Shown one piece after another: positions 52,664 to 63,393 of a DNA stretch of 64,000 nt. Origin of the DNA: [Phialemoniopsis] sp. UDSM-2020. Taxonomy: Eukaryota > Ascomycota > Sordariomycetes > Thyridiales > Thyridiaceae. The first letter of the stretch is position 1. Every line of letters begins with the position of its first letter. The notes under the pieces are model-generated. The model was not told the DNA's origin. It saw only the letters and a program-made list of their open reading frames with translations, and made no database searches. The stretch is from positions 1,054,001 to 1,118,000 of the forward strand of contig JAEILZ010000002.1 in the NCBI GenBank assembly GCA_018873225.1, read 5' to 3'. Position numbers and translations under genes: made by a program.

Positions 52664-54838
52664 CTACCACCATTTCCACCTCACCAGACCTCCTCCCCTC
52701 CGCCGCCCAAGTGTGACAAAGGGATCCTGCCCGAGCCCGAATAGCCGGAAGTTGAGGCAGTCGACCATGGACGCGCCGCCGCTGGCCACGTTGCCCAGGC
52801 ACGCCGTGATGGCGGCGTTGACGTTGTAGATGCGCAGCGCCGCCGTGCACAGGTTGACCTGCGCCTGCAGGGCCGCGCCGCCGACAATGCCCGCTAGGCT
52901 GGCACAGACGCCCGGGAGGGTCGTGATGCACGCGCCCTCGCCGATCTCCTCGAGCGCCGTGTTGAGGCACGCCACAATTGATGAGCCACGCGTGGCGACG
53001 GTGATGCCTTGCGTGGTCAGGCACGACGCGATCTGCGGGATGGCACCGACGTCGCCGAGGGACAGGAGGCAGAGGGGCGTCTGGACGACGAGCGCGAGGC
53101 CGTTGAAGCTGACGAGCTGTGTGCACGCTCCCGGTAGGATGGCTGGCGTGATGGGGCACGCTTGCTCCGGAACGGGGGCGCCGGGGCAGCCTTCGGGGAT
53201 GGTGGGGTTGATGACCGGGAAGCCAAAGGCCGTCTGCAGGCAGGTTATGATGCCCGCACCGACAAAGTTGACCGTGGTGTCGAGGCAAGCCTGCGCCCTC
53301 GCGCCGCCCGAGTATGGACCGAGGGCGTTGCCGCACAGCCTGACGCCGGCGTTGAGTGCGGAGCCAGCAGCCACGTTAACGACGAGCTTGAGGCAAGGGG
53401 AGGGCAGGTTCGTGATGCAAGGCGTGCCGACGAGGTAAGTGTTCAGGCAGTCGACAATAGAAGGTCCGGCAAGCTGTATCGAGGAGAGACACTGCGCCAC
53501 GTCGCCGATAGCGCGGCCGCCCAGCGCGAGCGTGCAGCTCGCGAGGTCGAGGGCGTTGACGACGACGCCGAGCTGGCCGAGGCGCGCGCACGCCGGCGGC
53601 AGCGAGACGGTGCAGAAGGGCGCGCCGCCTGCGCCGGCGTCGGGCGTGCACTGGTCTGGCGGGTTGTTGGGGTCCGGGTTGTTCGGGTCGGTCGGGTTCG
53701 GCGGCGGCTCGGTCGACGTGGTGCTGGTCTGCTCGCTTGTCGTGCTGGTGGGCTCGTTGATGCCGTTCTGGTTGCCGCCGGTGTTGGTGATGGGCACCTG
53801 CACGATGACGGTGCCTTGGGTGCCGGTGGCGTCTGGCGGGACCGTGATGGTCTGCGTGACGGGGCCGTCGTAGCCGTAGGTGATCGTCGTGTAAGGTCCG
53901 GCGAAGGCAGTCGGGCCTGGGGTTTGGACGACGACTGTTCCGGTGGAACCGCCAGGTCCGGGAGGAAGCGTGAAGGTCGTAGGCTCGGAGCCAGGAGGCC
54001 CGGCTACCGTGACCGTAGTGAATGGTCCATCAAACGGGATCGGCTGCTGAGTGACGACGATGACTGTGCCCTGGGTATTCGAGCCAGTGGCTTGGATGGT
54101 GACAGTTGCACCCGCAGCCCCGGCCTCGGTGATGGTGGTGAAACCGGCGGGGATGTTGCCACCGTTGATGCCACCGTTGGTCTGTTGAGGACTGTTGCTG
54201 GTACCCGGAGTGACAACAATGATGGTGCCGGACTTGGTACCAGATGGAAAGACCGTGATCGTAGTTCGGGTCGCTCCAATGCCACCCGCGACCGTTGTAG
54301 TGACAAAGCCAGGCAGGATACCTGACTGCCGACCATTTTGAATAGAACTGGTCGGGTTAGTCAATCCACCTGTCACTGTCGGTTGACCATTGTTCGGTCC
54401 GCGGAATCCACCGGCCGATGATGTTTGACCATTGTTCGGTCCGCGGAATCCACCGGCCGCCGATGCTGCACTACTAGTAGGCAGGTTGGGTCCGCGGAGG
54501 CCGCCACCATTCACGATTCTAGGGGAAATGTTAGAAAATCTTGATCTTCTTGGCTCTACATGACCATCGACTTACGAAGTCGCCGTCCTGGTCGAGAACT
54601 CGGTCGAGGTCACCTGGGTACTAATGTCGATGGGCGCATTTGTGATCTGAACCGGCAGGCCACCACCGACGGTGATGACAGTGTTGGCTGGGATATATCC
54701 AGTAATGAGGTATGGGTGCTGGATGACATAGGAGATGGTCTGTACATCAACCTCGACAGTGCCGCTCGGGCAGACTTGGGCCAAGCATTGCCGCAAGCCG
54801 AGAGCCAAGGCAACACTGAAGAGTCCCGCTGATCGCAT
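52664..54838 (-). CDS. adhesin-like secreted protein with two repeat classes
   Basis: Two exons (54838..54576, 54518..52664) give 705 aa. The signal peptide is MRSAGLFSVALALGLRQCLA, then a short conserved domain (QVCPSGTVEVDVQTISYVIQ..). Next comes a Gly/Asn region with two GGFRGPNNGQ copies. About four flocculin-like units of roughly 40 residues follow (for example FTTVTVAGPPGSEPTTFTLP, then PGPGGSTGTVVVQTPG). After a TSTT/PPNPTDPNNPDPN linker, four Cys-rich repeats of about 70 residues follow, each patterned C..LP..C..LC..CL..CL (PFCTVSLPPAC, TPCITNLPSPC, CPITPAILPGAC, ACITTLPGVC). There is no hydrophobic GPI tail; it ends RRRGGGLVRWKWW. It is probably wall-associated. The Cys-repeat family is not one I recognise. 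Confidence 0.82.
54383..54459. repeat. tandem DNA repeat in the adhesin gene
   Basis: Two identical 35-bp copies (54383-54417 and 54425-54459), period 42 bp, encode the GGFRGPNNGQ units. Identity at the DNA level implies recent duplication or conversion. Confidence 0.85.
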
Positions 54839-56223
54839 CTTGGGAAGGCGGGTCAACTGCAACTAAGAACTGTAGAAAAGAGTGAACGGGAAGCAAAACT
54901 TCCCAGGGCAGAACACAATGCCAGGATACCATCATTGTATCGGAGGCTACGCGAAGCGGACCTGGGATGACTTCGAGCTATATAAATCTAGATGGCCTAT
55001 TCAAGCAGAGCTGAGCGGCCCTTTGCTGATTACGACTGTATGACGAGAAGAACGGTGGTCTCACGGGGAGGCACGGGGAAGCTCTACGCGTTGTGTACAT
55101 GGTTTGCTTGTGCAAGGCGCGCCAGGTGCAACTCGATCTGGAAGACACTTCACTACAGGCATGCCGAATATCCCGTCGTTGCGAGATAAACTTTGGATCC
55201 AGCACCAGAGGCGGTCCCAGAAGTTCCACAGAGACACGCGCATGAGGCTCGAGACGTTGGGGATTTCAAAACCTGGGCCTGGGTGCCTCGACTTCAATGT
55301 TGCCTGCCGAGCGGCACAAGCCAAGGTGGGACAGCTTCCGGTACAATCTGACTGCTAGCAAAAGGGATTGCATGAAAGCGTATATGAACCGATCAAATAA
55401 GAGTGAATTTGTTAGTGATCATAATGTCCAGCCTCCCGGCATTTGCCTGCCCGCTCGCCAACATGAAAAGCCACGATGCCCCAGTTTGAGGGGAGAATGT
55501 TGACCTCAAATTCCATCTGGAGATTAGTGTCTCTTATATTGCTTGCTTTACAACGTTGAAACGAGTCTGGCTAGGCGGGACGGGATCTCCGTGCGAGGTA
55601 ATGCAAGAAGAGAGCATTGCAAAGTTGGCAAAGACTTTTCATGGGGGAGCATGAGTGAGTGCCGGAGAATAACGGCCAGATAGATGCTTGGGAATGCAAT
55701 CGAAGGTACACTAATGTAGGTCCCGTGTTGATGCAAGGGATGGCCAAACTTTGCCGTGGAATGGTTGTGAGCGGCTCAAGAGCCTTGTGATACCCGCCAA
55801 TGGCATGCAGGAAGAAGAGTACGATCAAGTAAGGATCGCGTCTTTGTATGTTGGCGTAGTTTTCATCGTGACCTAAAATCCTTGCCTTTCATTCGCTCCA
55901 TCTTGCTACAGGAGCCCAATTTCTCGGGAAGAGAGTCGGGAATGCTCACAACACGGGGTAAAAAGGCGCGTCTGAAGAAACGGCTCTCCTGGATTCCAAG
56001 ACGGTCTTCGTGCTGCACACGACGCATCAGTAAATGGTCACACAAAAGATCTACCTCATTATATAGACCTCATGCCCAGCTTTTCTTGCATCATGATGAT
56101 CTGGAGCATCCAACACTCAGAGTCCATATCTCGCCCTCACACTCTTTTTTCAATTGCTTTTTTCCAGAGCCATAGCTCTCGTCACTCTTTACCAAACCCG
56201 CTCTTCGAGTCAATCCAATCAAT
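54839..56223. promoter_or_regulatory. 1.4-kb divergent promoter of adhesin and collagen-like genes
   Basis: It lies between two cell-surface protein start codons and has no supported gene. TATATAAAT lies near 54977 on the adhesin side and TATATAG near 56060 on the collagen side. Confidence 0.45.
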
Positions 56224-57483
56224 ATGACTCGCCTTTCGCTCGCTTTGTTGTCGCTGCCTGTGGGCATGATGGCCAAGAGCATCCCGCGCCAGGCCCAGGA
56301 GCCCTGTGAGGAGGTCAACGTTCTTGCTGCGCGCACCATCGTCACCACCGCGCCTATCCAGACTGTCGCTCTGCCTCAGTACGCGAACAACGGCCCCAAT
56401 CAGGGTGGCCCCGGTGGTCCTGGAGGACCAGGTGGCTTCCCCGGTGGTCCAGGTGGTCCCGGCGGCCCGGGTGGTTTCCCCGGTGGCCCGGGAGGACCTG
56501 GTGGCCCAGGCGCTGCTGGCCTTCCCGGCACTCCCGGTGCTCCTGGCGCCACTGGCATTCCAGGCGGTTCAGGAGGTCCCGGCGGACCCGGTGCCCCAGG
56601 TAACATCAACGGCCCTGGCGGTGCTGGAGGCCCCGGTGGACCGGGCGGCCCTCCAATCGACGGCGCTGCTCCTGGCATCGGCGGACCCGGTGGCCCGGGT
56701 GGCCCAGGCGGTCCTGGTGCGCCTTGGGGACCCCCTGGCCCCGATGGTGAGCACGGCCCATGCGGTCCCGAGGGCTGCGGCCCCGACCAGTATGGACCGG
56801 ACCACCACGACGGCAAGTGGCACCACGAGGGCCCTCCGTACGAGTGGGTGCACCCCATCACCGTCGACTTCTTCGGCGCCCACGGCCGCGAGTACCGCAC
56901 CTACCTCGTCACCGAGCTCTGCGACACCTGGCCCTGCAACGCCCCGGCCACGCCGACCGTCTGCCCACCGGGCTTCACCACCTCGATGGCCACCTGCACC
57001 AGCGGCTGCGGCCCCACGCCCATCACCCAGGTCCTCACCGTCCCCTGCGAGGGCACCCCGGCCGTCCAGATCCAGACCTACGAGCGCGTCTACGACTACT
57101 TCTGCTCCACGGGCCTGGGCCCCAGCACCTACGTCATCACGCAGACCTGCCCGCCCGCCGGCCCCTGCCCGACGCCGCCGGCGCCGACCATCGTCCCGCC
57201 CAACTTTGTCGTCACCCAGACCGCCTGCGAGGTGGACTGCGGCCCTGTTCCGATCACCACCGCCTTGACCGTGCCCATCGTCACCCCGGCTCCCCCGGCA
57301 CCCACCGGCGCCGTCGTCTGCCCTGGTCCGTACTGCGTCAACCAGTGCCCCGGCCCGTACTGCACCACACCTGGCCTTAAGATCGTCACCGCCGCGGCGC
57401 CCAAGGCGGCTTCCTACTCTGCCGCGGCCGTCGGCCTGTTGGTTGCAGGTATGCTGCTTCCTGTCGCGGCTTGGATGATCTAA
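56224..57483 (+). CDS. collagen-like Gly-X-Y repeat protein, GPI-type cell-surface anchor
   Basis: An intronless 419-aa protein. The signal peptide [17 protein letters not shown] opens it. Residues about 61-183 are collagen-like: runs of GGP, then [17 protein letters not shown], with one NIN interruption near 127-129. Residues about 200-385 form a conserved ectodomain with many Cys ([74 protein letters not shown]). The C-terminus [20 protein letters not shown] plus a short tail is a GPI signal. Fungal collagen-like surface proteins are known; one in an insect pathogen masks the wall from host defence. A role in surface coating or adhesion is inferred here, not shown. It is divergent from the adhesin gene. 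Confidence 0.85.
   Translation: MTRLSLALLSLPVGMMAKSIPRQAQEPCEEVNVLAARTIVTTAPIQTVALPQYANNGPNQGGPGGPGGPGGFPGGPGGPGGPGGFPGGPGGPGGPGAAGLPGTPGAPGATGIPGGSGGPGGPGAPGNINGPGGAGGPGGPGGPPIDGAAPGIGGPGGPGGPGGPGAPWGPPGPDGEHGPCGPEGCGPDQYGPDHHDGKWHHEGPPYEWVHPITVDFFGAHGREYRTYLVTELCDTWPCNAPATPTVCPPGFTTSMATCTSGCGPTPITQVLTVPCEGTPAVQIQTYERVYDYFCSTGLGPSTYVITQTCPPAGPCPTPPAPTIVPPNFVVTQTACEVDCGPVPITTALTVPIVTPAPPAPTGAVVCPGPYCVNQCPGPYCTTPGLKIVTAAAPKAASYSAAAVGLLVAGMLLPVAAWMI
56401..56770 (+). repeat. collagen-like coding repeat tract
   Basis: GC-rich triplet-of-codons repeats encode Gly-Gly-Pro and Gly-Pro-Xaa. Synonymous variation (GGT/GGC/GGA, CCC/CCA/CCT) is high, so the tract looks old and selected rather than freshly expanded. 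Confidence 0.85.
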
Positions 57484-58539
57484 GTTTTTACTTTCACACA
57501 CGCTGTGGCTTTCCCCTTTTTGGGGGATCATAATGGGATGGAATGTCTTTTGGTCAGAATCTGGAGTTTCATTGGCTTGGGTAAAATTTAATCCGGTCTG
57601 GTGGTTGTTGTCTTGAAGGGAAACAGGGAGAGGAGAAGATGGGGATGTATCTTCCGGCTAGCTTGCTCACACGGTTGTGCGTAATGTACTGTCTTGTTGT
57701 ACCGTTCTTGTCAATATAAGGGCTTTTGATTTACCTGTGTTCACAGCTCTGCTACTGAACGTTGCGAACCTTTCGCAGCGTGTTGTTCTGACAATTAACT
57801 TGATGTTTGAGACTCGTCGCGTAGTCTCCCCTTGATTTTCAGGGCCGGCTCGCATGAGGCGACGAATGACGGCACACGTGTACTGGAACGTGAAGTCGCC
57901 AGGAACAGCATTTCTTTGGAGATTGGAGGGATGGGGGACGGCCTGGGCCGTGCCTAGAACAAGGACACTGCCTGCTCATCGGCCGAGCGGCAGATTGTCC
58001 CCTCATTTCGAACCTCTTCTCGTCCCTCTAATGAGTAAAGCTCACGATGCATATTTTACGGCCATCACAGTGTCTTTAAACCGCAGATAGTGGGCTTTAT
58101 GTGTTGTGTTGATACTGTTGAAATTAGGAATAAGTCTTTTCCTTCAATATGATAAATCTACGGATACTAGCACATCCCCTTGAGTAAGAATGAAGGAAAT
58201 GCACGTTAAAGATCAAAGACAGTGATATGACTTTCGGACCTTGAAGAGAGAAATACAGTGCAACGCCGCCTGTATGGCAAGCCTTGGTGTGTAATATTAT
58301 TATTAGTGCTGATGCACACTATATAAGAGCCAAAGGCTATTTGTCATGCATGCAAAGCCAGATGATGACATCCGAGACGTTTCCACATAGGGAAGGTGCG
58401 CCCTTGAATGCACATCTTGACAATCTAGTAGAACCCAAGGCGCATGTCAACCTACATTTATAGCGAGCCTCATCCTTAATCTCCAAGCTGTAAGGAGTGC
58501 AGATGCATCAGTAGACTTCCAGATAAAAACAGAGACAAA
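57484..58539. other. intergenic, no gene seen
   Basis: 1.06 kb. It holds the 3' flank of the collagen-like gene and the promoter of the S66 peptidase. Confidence 0.4.
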
Positions 58540-59622
58540 ATGCCTTCACCTATCATTCCTAAGCGACTGGAGCCTGGGGCTACGATAGCTTTCATCTCCC
58601 CCTCAGCACGGCTCAATCACGAACTTCCTGATGTCATGAAGAGAGCCACGGACGTGCTCGTCGGACGAGGCTTCAAAGTCCAGGAGCTCTTCACCCCAGA
58701 CACAGGTGTCCAATCATCAATCGCCAACCGTCTCTCCGAACTGCGCACCGCTTTCTCAGACCCGACCCTCTCGGCTATCATCTGCACCATAGGCGGGCCA
58801 TCCTTCAACGAACTCCTCCCGGCTCTGATAGCAGACACGGAGCTGCACGCCACCATCCGCGCCGACCCCAAGATCGTCGTCGGCTTCTCCGACATCACAG
58901 GGCTACACTGGTTCCTGCACGCGCTCACGGGGCTGCGCACATTCTACGGCCCCGGCGCCATCCCGGAGCTCGGCGAGCCAGGCTCGTCCGTCGACGACCC
59001 AGCCTCGCCCCTCGCCTTTTGCGTCGAGCACCTGTTCCGCGCAATTACACAATCCGATCCGCTGGGCGACATCGCGCGTTCGCAGACCTACGCGCCCAAG
59101 CTCGCGCCGCTCTTCTTCAACCCGTCGGCCACGGACCCGCCGGAGCTCGCACCCAACACGGGCTGGAAGTGGCTGCGGCCCGGCAGGGCGCAGGGCCGCC
59201 TGTTCGGCGGGTGCCTGACCGTCATGGCGCGCATGGGCGGCGTGCGCGCCATTGCGCCCGACTGGCGCGGGCGCATCGTCTTCTTCGAGACGGCCATGGG
59301 CGACGACGAGGTCTCGGGCAACCCGCTTCCCCGTGTGCGGGCCGGCGTGGCGGATCTCATCGCGCAGGGGGTGTTTGATGAGGCCGCGGGCTTAGTCGTG
59401 GGGCGGCCGTTCGGTTACGACTCTGAGGAGGCGAGGTCGGAGTACGCTGGTGTGATTACGGAGTTGCTGTGCGAGGGACGGATGGCTGAGAAGAAGTTTC
59501 CGATTCTATTCAATGTTGATATTGGACACACGACGCCGATGGTCACGTTGCCGATGGATGCGCTGGCCGAGTTGGACTCGGAGAGGGACCGGTTTGCTGT
59601 TTTGGAGGCCGCTGTCAACTAA
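58540..59622 (+). CDS. peptidase S66 family protein (LD-carboxypeptidase/MccF-like)
   Basis: An intronless 360-aa protein. S66 landmarks are LEPGATIAFISPSA at the N-terminus, and the serine nucleophile in IVVGFSDITGLHWFLHA. RLFGGCLTVMARMGG is followed by the glutamate in RIVFFETAMGDDEV. The catalytic histidine is in FNVDIGHTTPMVTLPMDA. The Ser-Glu-His triad is therefore intact. Bacterial relatives cleave the L,D-bond of murein tetrapeptides or inactivate microcin C-type acyl-adenylates; fungi have no murein. A detoxification or peptide-scavenging role is therefore more likely. No signal peptide is seen, so it is cytosolic. Bacterial ancestry is plausible but would need a tree. Confidence 0.93.
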   Translation: MPSPIIPKRLEPGATIAFISPSARLNHELPDVMKRATDVLVGRGFKVQELFTPDTGVQSSIANRLSELRTAFSDPTLSAIICTIGGPSFNELLPALIADTELHATIRADPKIVVGFSDITGLHWFLHALTGLRTFYGPGAIPELGEPGSSVDDPASPLAFCVEHLFRAITQSDPLGDIARSQTYAPKLAPLFFNPSATDPPELAPNTGWKWLRPGRAQGRLFGGCLTVMARMGGVRAIAPDWRGRIVFFETAMGDDEVSGNPLPRVRAGVADLIAQGVFDEAAGLVVGRPFGYDSEEARSEYAGVITELLCEGRMAEKKFPILFNVDIGHTTPMVTLPMDALAELDSERDRFAVLEAAVN

Positions 59623-60052
59623 GCTCAATATTTGATTAGAAGTTGCTTCGTCTTTTACTCTACCCATGATCCCTAGTGACTTTCGACTTTGGGATAATTT
59701 TCCTAGCTCATCACTGGCCGGTCGAGCCAATGAGGCAGCCAAGACAAATGTCACGACACTCGTTCAGCTGATCTCCACTGCATCTGTTTGATTGGGTGGG
59801 CGCGCGGAAACAAGGGCGTCGCTCAAATGGCTGCCTGTTTGCCTTACGTAGCCGTTACGAGCAATACGAAACGCGCCCCGTCTCAAAGGAAAACGGTTTG
59901 AGGGTTCATAAAGTCGGCTTCGTTGGCAATCTGGATATCTTGGTCGACTCATCGACAGCCGCCCGTTGTTTGGCCGTCTCATACAGCACGCGAATGGTCC
60001 GAGATCAGCTCTGCATCTGATCCGGCACGCATCAGTATCCATCGACACAGAC
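59623..60052. other. intergenic, no gene seen
   Basis: 430 bp between the S66 peptidase stop and the alpha/beta hydrolase start. Confidence 0.4.
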
Positions 60053-61142
60053 ATGTCTTCACCCGACGACTATGACGTGACAAAGGGGGAGGAAGAGCAC
60101 ATCCTCCCCCTGCCAGACAACAGGCGGATAGCATACGCTCACAACGGGCCCCCGACTTCGCGCACCGTCATCCTGTTCTTCACCGGCCTCATGAGCGTGG
60201 GCACCGCGCCCAGAGTGCCCGAACCGTGCCGCAGACTGAACGCGCATTGGATCTCGCCTACGCTGCCGGGGATGGGCAATTCTAGCAGTCGCGATGCAAA
60301 CGTTCCTTATCATGTGTCTCTTGCGAAAGACATCACCGCGCTACTGGCGCATCTCTATCCAGACGCCGCCTACGACAAGCTCTACATTGCCGGCGGCTCG
60401 TATGGCACCGTCCAAGCGCAGATGCTGTACGGCGCACCGTACGAGCTGTTCCCACCTGGCAGGAAGATTGTCGGGTGCGCTCTGTTGGCAGGCTTCTCGC
60501 CGTTCAAGTACGACACGGGCTATGCGCGGACTCTAACATGGCAGAACTGGTTCTCCGTCGGTCCGCCCACCCGGATCGTCCCATTCCGTCTTCTTCAACG
60601 TCTATTTGTCTACGTCATAGGGTCGAAGCTGAAGACGATGGATGGCGCAAAGTCGTTCCTGCGGCAAACACTCTTCGACAAGATGGACGCGGACGAAAAG
60701 GTCATGTTGGAGGTCTGGCTTGACAGGAAGGACTTGACTGAGGAGGAGTTTGTGGACGGGATGGCCAGGGGCGCGATCAAGTCCTGTCAGAACTGGGACG
60801 GGTTCATGGAGGTCTCGGACGTGATCCATTCCGATTGGGGATTCGATCCTCGCCTGCTTGACGACCATCACTCGTCGAAGCCCTTGCTTGTTGTGAACTC
60901 TAGGAGTGACCACCTGGGTGGGAGCACGAATCAGTGGATTGTGGACAACTATCGGTCTGCGCAACTCAAACTGATACCGGGCGGACACATCTCATCGCTG
61001 TTTTACATGGACGAGATTTGGGAAGACTTGATCAGCAGTAAGTACTCGCAATTTTTGCGACCTATCAAGCTCTGAACTTTTGATTGATGCTAACATCTAA
61101 ACAGTGGTGAACGCGCGCCCGTCTCGGAATGCTTCCATATAG
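60053..61142 (+). CDS. alpha/beta hydrolase-fold protein
   Basis: Two exons (60053..61037, 61105..61142) give 340 aa. The 67-bp intron near the end replaces an unspliced tail (..SSKYSQFLRPIKL) by ..LISMVNARPSRNASI; splicing is favoured by GTAAGT and the CTAACATCTAAACAG acceptor region. The nucleophile elbow is IAGGSYGTVQAQ, the acid region is LLVVNSRSDHLGGS, and the histidine is in IPGGHISSL. A turn PTLPGMGNSSS follows strand 4. It is a complete hydrolase of the epoxide-hydrolase/haloperoxidase-like superfamily with unknown substrate. It converges with the enoyl-CoA hydratase gene, with 80 bp between stops. Confidence 0.85.
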
Positions 61143-61222
61143 CTCATATCTCATGATGAGGGCTGTCACATCGACAGATCTCCTCTATGTATTTGTTTTG
61201 TAGTCCTTTCGATATCATCTCG

Positions 61223-62348
61223 TCATGAATGCTGGAACTTGGGTTGCCTCTTTTGCAGAAACGAGTTGATTCCCTCCTGAAAATCGTTGAGGCTGAACGT
61301 AGAATAGTACAGTGACTTCTCATGGGTCATGCCGGGATCGAGATGGCTGTTCTCGACTGCAAAGGTGGTTAGCTAGCATATACAGGCCACAAGCAACGGA
61401 ACACGATTACCTGTCAGCACCGCTTGCTTTGCAGTCTTGATGACTGGGCCAGAGAGGATCGCAATTCTCTCTGCTAGTTTCGTGGCTGCGGGGAGGACAT
61501 CTAGCCGGGGAAACGCTTTGGTCACAACACCCAGCCGCTCAAACTCTGCACCACTTGCAGAGTCGCCGGTCAGAACAAACTCCATGGCCTTGATATCTCT
61601 GAATTAGTCAAGTGTGATCTCATATAAGCTAGTCAGTGGGCCAGATGTACCTTGTGCTTACCCAGCGCACGAGCCAGTCGCTGTGTGCCGCCAGCGCCTG
61701 GGATCGTCCCGATCTTGACTTCTGGAAGACCAAACACGGCATCTTCAGCAGCATAGATGATATCACACTAAATGGTCTTGTCAGTTTGGTGGTCTCAAGC
61801 TTCACAACAAGGCAAGAGGTCATCTACTCACGGCAAGAGCAATCTCGAATCCACCTCCGAGCTAGATCGGCGTACGTGTCAGTAGCTTGTATCGAAGGCT
61901 TGCAGGGCCGCAGTAGATGATGCTTACAGCGAATCCGATAACGGCGGCGATGATCGGTTTTGAGAAGCGTGCGAGTGCATCTGTCAGGTCTTTGAGGAAG
62001 TCGATCTGATAGGCTTTGGCTGTTGATATCTGAAGTAGCTCGTTTAGGTCCATGCCGGCTGCATCAACAGCACGTCAGTCTCAAACGAAACGCAAATCCC
62101 GAATGGTGGAAAATTCCAATTTGCATCGCTTGGCCGGCCGGAAACGTACCGCAAAAGGGACCGTCTGGGCCACCTGTGATGACGACCGCACGGACGGCGT
62201 CAAGCTGGTCGAGATGAGCCAGCACCGCGACCAGCTCGTTGATGGTGCTCTGCGCAAAGGCATTCCTCTTCGCGGGCCGGTTGAATTGGATCAAGGCGGT
62301 GCCCTTGTCTGCCTCGACGGACAGCTTGAGGTCTTGCAGATTGTCCAT
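61223..62348 (-). CDS. enoyl-CoA hydratase/isomerase
   Basis: Six exons (62348..62150, 62058..61928, 61861..61832, 61767..61651, 61588..61411, 61356..61223) give 262 aa with all phases consistent; exon 3 is only 30 nt. Crotonase motifs are [38 protein letters not shown] (oxyanion hole), [20 protein letters not shown] (second oxyanion strand), [20 protein letters not shown] with the catalytic Glu, [20 protein letters not shown], and a C-terminal [15 protein letters not shown]. No PTS1 tripeptide is at the end (..FQHS), and no mitochondrial leader follows the chosen ATG. It acts in fatty-acid or branched-chain acyl-CoA breakdown. Confidence 0.93.
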
Positions 62349-63393
62349 TGAAACTTGCACGAGTCGAGATGGTTGGTGTTGTTGGGTTGCGTCGGGTATC
62401 TTGGCGGCCCTCGAGACGCGAGATGCGTTGCAAAGAGGAGAGGTGTCCTGAGGTCCTTTCTTATGGAAGCAAACCACTCCCTTTGGATACGAGATGGTGC
62501 ATCCTACAAATGGTACCGAGGCATCTTGTGATCCGATCAGGCCAGATCAGAAACAAGGCCTTGCAGGGGTGGTGGGCGGGTGCAGCTGAATGATGGAGGT
62601 TTAGATGAACTATTGCATGTTTGACGTTTGATGCACCGGCTGCTTCACGGCGCCGTTTCTAACGACTTTCCCCATCCGGCGGCGCGCCCCGTGGAATGGT
62701 CTACCAATAACCTGCGATGGTGGTGATGCTTTTGGTAAACGCCAAGTGGGGAAACATGACTTAATAAGTCATTAGACATAGCTGTTCAAGTGCAGATTTG
62801 ACTCCACTGTTCCAAGATTCCGATGCGATTGAAAACGCCCTTCTCCACTCCGAACGAAACGGTAGCAAGCTGGGCTAGCTATGCAAGCTATGTAAATCTG
62901 TGTTTCTTCATCACCTCCTGGTCGTTCTGGGTTAGATCATGGCTTCCTTCCCTCCCTCCGTTCCCCTTTCGGGCTGCCATGCCCTCCTGAGGAAGCGATC
63001 TTTTGACGAATCGGGACGACCACCGTGTAAGACCATGGCTTGCCCCCTCCGCCTTGGCCAAGTGGGTCTCGATATATCCAGTGCCCTGGTTAACCAGGGA
63101 GTCTTGCAAGAAAAAAACGCCCGTCACAAAACAACAAGTGGTACGACACGCTCGGCCAATATACAGAAACCTTGGAATGTGCTCAGCTTGGACCCTGGAG
63201 ACGGCAGGACGATGAGGAGAAAGGGATTCAAGCCACCAAACAACACCGCTGCGCTGTAACAATGTCCCTCGACACGCGTGAGAGCGCGGGACGGCTGGGC
63301 CTACTTAAGCCCTTGTCGAGTCCGGCTCCCGTTGCCCGTTGCTATGTCGAGTAATGATCAAGTGAACCACGGCACACAAGAGCGGCGCCCATC
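62349..63393. other. intergenic, no gene seen
   Basis: 1.05 kb between the hydratase start and the NRPS start. No supported gene. Confidence 0.4.

Noticed and set aside
53162..54325. A 387-residue plus-strand frame opposite the adhesin repeats
   Set aside because: It mirrors the repeat code; no signal, domain or promoter.
56306..57531. Long frames in other frames and antisense of the collagen-like gene
   Set aside because: Periodic repeat DNA stays open in several frames; only one frame has signal peptide, Gly-X-Y register and GPI tail.
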